Assembly (NCBI GenBank): GCA_013339895.1
Contig: JABACO010000024.1
Location: forward strand, 4,149,298 to 4,213,297
Source of the DNA: Ephydatia muelleri
Taxonomy: Eukaryota; Porifera; Demospongiae; Spongillida; Spongillidae
Direction: 5' to 3'
Length of the DNA: 64,000 bases
Below, in pieces: positions 63,701 to 64,000 of the stretch. A program made the translations under genes and the position numbers. Every line of letters begins with the position of its first letter. Positions within the stretch are counted from its first letter, which is position 1. The notes below the pieces were generated by a model. It was not told the DNA's origin, searched no databases, and saw only the letters and a program-made list of their open reading frames with translations.

Positions 63701-63756
63701 TTGATGTTGTGAAGACACTCATTAAAGCTGGAGCTAATATCAATCAGGCCAAAAAT
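45555..63756 (+). CDS. Ankyrin gene 2 (paralogue, open at right edge)
   Basis: Proposed exons: 45555-45713, 50344-50442, 51972-52070, 55926-56024, 57224-57322, 59382-59480, 63658-63756, all phase 0; the 3' end lies beyond the window. Seven ankyrin repeats so far. It has the order class 1, 2, 1, 2, 1, 3, unlike gene 1 (3, 1, 1, 3, 1, 2), so the two genes expanded independently after duplication. Broken exons at 46574-46672 and 58851-58888 and an exon-less unit near 54431 are excluded. No non-ankyrin domain is visible in the part present. Confidence 0.62.
46018..46041 (+). pseudogene. Fragment of N-cap exon
   Basis: Encodes VDVNVTDE followed by gtaggtgtgtccag, the 3' end and donor of the cap exon, without its 5' part or acceptor. 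Left by unequal exchange or truncation. Confidence 0.75.
46574..46672 (+). pseudogene. Broken class 1 ankyrin exon with compensating length
   Basis: Acceptor tttttcag intact; NGQSPLYASCLEGHLDVVKT then LIEAGAK before a 1-nt insertion (gctaaatatc) shifts the frame. One A is also missing near the end (aatag), so the length is still 99 nt. The donor is mutated to gggcag (no GT). It is not spliceable as the others are. Confidence 0.85.
50344..50442 (+). CDS. Gene 2 ankyrin exon 2 (class 1)
   Basis: 99 nt, phase 0, acceptor tattgcag, donor atg/gtcagt. DGWSPLFASCLNGHLDVVKT then LIEAEANINQAEM. GAN has become EAN. Confidence 0.87.
50443..51971. other. Gene 2 intron 2, unit linker
   Basis: Homologous along its length to 40375-42010 and 56025-57223. 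No gene. Confidence 0.7.
51972..52070 (+). CDS. Gene 2 ankyrin exon 3 (class 2)
   Basis: 99 nt, phase 0, acceptor tattgcag, donor aag/gtagtg. DGCTPVGVASQNGHLEIVKR then IIETGANVNQTSK. TPV instead of TPL. Confidence 0.87.
52317..53015 (-). pseudogene. Transposase-like gene, N-terminal part
   Basis: Minus strand: a Lys/Ser-rich start (NVRKKKSREVSVEQTIAIAT) then, after a frameshift near 52815, MQKPKLVSTFDEV, SMVELKVYAMIIMFSAM, AATMASDSVGFSAQTIRRWA, and at the left end ACKKGEPNLTAEMFAEWVKL. The helix-turn-helix-like region ending TIRRWA followed by a KGxPN-LT-E-F--WV block resembles the part that precedes the DDE domain in sponge and cnidarian transposase-like proteins; family name unsure. It stops at 52317, where host intron begins, so the catalytic part is absent. 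Confidence 0.6.
53016..53590. other. Right part of the insertion, no gene
   Basis: Foreign to the intron unit, probably 5' flank of the transposase-like gene. No terminal inverted repeat was identified against 52317. Host intron resumes with gaagtgtgcaacctaactag at about 53610. Confidence 0.45.
55926..56024 (+). CDS. Gene 2 ankyrin exon 4 (class 1)
   Basis: 99 nt, phase 0, acceptor tattgcag, donor aag/gtcagt. NGGSPLLASCLNGHLDVVKT then LIEAGANIHEANK. Confidence 0.88.
56025..57223. other. Gene 2 intron 4, unit linker
   Basis: Shortened version of 50443-51971, ending with the class 2 lead-in (accctctgggggtaatgatg). No gene. Confidence 0.7.
57224..57322 (+). CDS. Gene 2 ankyrin exon 5 (class 2)
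   Basis: 99 nt, phase 0, acceptor aattgcag, donor aag/gtagtg. DGWTPLNCASREGHLEIVKI then LIEAEANVNHTSK. Confidence 0.88.
57323..59381. other. Gene 2 intron 5
   Basis: Contains an exon-less class 1 flank near 57850, a short tandem duplication (ccaaaatgaaggtggt twice, 58022-58050) and the truncated exon at 58851-58888. Confidence 0.6.
58851..58888 (+). pseudogene. Truncated class 1 ankyrin exon
   Basis: Acceptor tattgcag and DGQSPLYTSCLNG are intact, then the sequence jumps to tttgtgatcagagccagctg, normally found several hundred bases downstream in other units. A deletion removed helix 2, the loop and the donor. Confidence 0.88.
59382..59480 (+). CDS. Gene 2 ankyrin exon 6 (class 1)
   Basis: 99 nt, phase 0, acceptor tattgcag, donor gag/gttagt. 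DGRSSLYSSCLNGHLDVVKT then LIEAKANINQANE. SSL replaces the structural SPL/TPL, the only intact repeat here without that proline, so it may be less stable. Confidence 0.85.
60557..61143. mobile_element. 587-bp hAT-like MITE with poly-C arrays
   Basis: Left end cagccccggatccagcat, right end the complement (attcctggatccggggctg). Flanks tacagagc (60549-60556) and tatagagc (61144-61151) are an 8-bp target duplication with one mismatch, and the unoccupied site (atgcagagcacatatgtgta) exists elsewhere in the array. The interior has four or more degenerate units of poly-C plus gtcgtaagcggactgc and remnants of the left arm (ccgcccccccccacc). No transposase. G-rich on the minus strand, with strong quadruplex potential. 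Confidence 0.88.
62085..62240 (+). repeat. Dispersed repeat copy 2 (partner 42755-42905)
   Basis: See 42755-42905. This copy is about 15 bp longer and is flanked by sequence foreign to the intron unit. Confidence 0.7.
63319..63347. repeat. Poly-G run with one C
   Basis: 22 G, one C, then 6 G. Confidence 0.9.
63658..63756 (+). CDS. Gene 2 ankyrin exon 7 (class 3)
   Basis: 99 nt, phase 0, acceptor tattgcag, donor aat/gtcagt. EDACSLAAASYYGHLDVVKT then LIKAGANINQAKN. It is the most divergent first helix of the set (CSLAAASYY). Upstream intron has the class 3 mark catataggctaccgtaatg. The gene continues past the window. Confidence 0.86.
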
Positions 63757-64000
63757 GTCAGTATACCTGTACATACAGCTACAGTTTATGACATCATTGC
63801 CTGTGATCATTACATATCTGTGTGCAGTGTATGTGTGACCAAGCAACACACCCAGCTGGGAGTGGTGTGTAGAGGTGATGGTGGATGATGGGAGTTATTC
63901 TATCATTTATGGCATTTTTCAGCAGCAACAATGATATCACAGCCCACACCCAACACTAGACTACAAGATGATGTGGGTATAAGTTATTAATGCATGTGGT
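63757..64000. other. Start of next gene 2 intron
   Basis: Matches the 5' part of the class 1/3 downstream intron (gtgtgtagaggtgatggtggatgatggg). No exon before the window ends. Confidence 0.6.

Noticed and set aside
25345-63849. Minus-strand frames opposite ankyrin exons (e.g. FNECLHYIKMS-type peptides)
   Set aside because: They are the repeated antisense of ankyrin exons; similarity between them reflects exon homology, not a second gene family.

Overview
The window looks like nuclear DNA from an early-branching animal, most likely a sponge. The reasons are GT-AG spliced exons, a death-domain exon, arrays of single ankyrin-repeat exons, an intron-containing cytosolic methionyl-tRNA synthetase, long (AC)n and (TG)n tracts, and eukaryotic transposons (hAT, Gypsy, MITEs). 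The sponge assignment is inference from family resemblance; no search was run. No bacterial operon, CRISPR array, rRNA or tRNA gene was seen. Most long open frames in the window are chance readings of microsatellites or of the antisense of exons.

Layout. 1-3.9 kb: a broken GTPase-like segment, an intact death-domain terminal exon, a decayed second copy of that exon, and a retroelement C-terminal fragment. 4.8-9.5 kb (+ strand): colinear exon relics of methionyl-tRNA synthetase (MetRS) running from the GST-C-like domain through the Rossmann fold. 12.7-14.6 kb (- strand): a second, inverted MetRS copy continuing to the anticodon-binding part, with in-frame stops. The two copies share exon and intron sequence, so this is an inverted duplication. 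15.7-17.6 kb: a G-rich minisatellite holding an exact 1000-N assembly gap.

18.2-45.1 kb: ankyrin gene 1. It has an N-terminal cap exon, six intact phase-0 exons of exactly 99 nt each encoding one 33-residue ankyrin repeat, a 69-nt C-cap exon and a terminal exon with stop, about 298 residues in all. 45.55 kb to the window end: a tandem paralogue, gene 2, with its own cap exon and six more intact 99-nt repeat exons, open at the right edge. The repeat exons fall into three classes, recognisable also by their flanking intron sequence, so exon plus intron duplicated together. Several units carry a broken exon or have lost it.

The introns are full of mobile DNA: a hAT element with an 8-bp target duplication that contains another TIR element, which contains a MITE and a perfect hairpin; a long-TIR element carrying a retroelement fragment; a Gypsy derivative that lost its reverse transcriptase; two loci coding lysine-rich xADPEKK repeats; several perfect foldbacks; and a 587-bp poly-C hAT-like MITE.

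The best candidate for something new is the ankyrin array. It is a fast-evolving, modular repeat-exon locus in which every internal exon is symmetric (phase 0) and the same length, so gain, loss or skipping of any exon keeps the frame.
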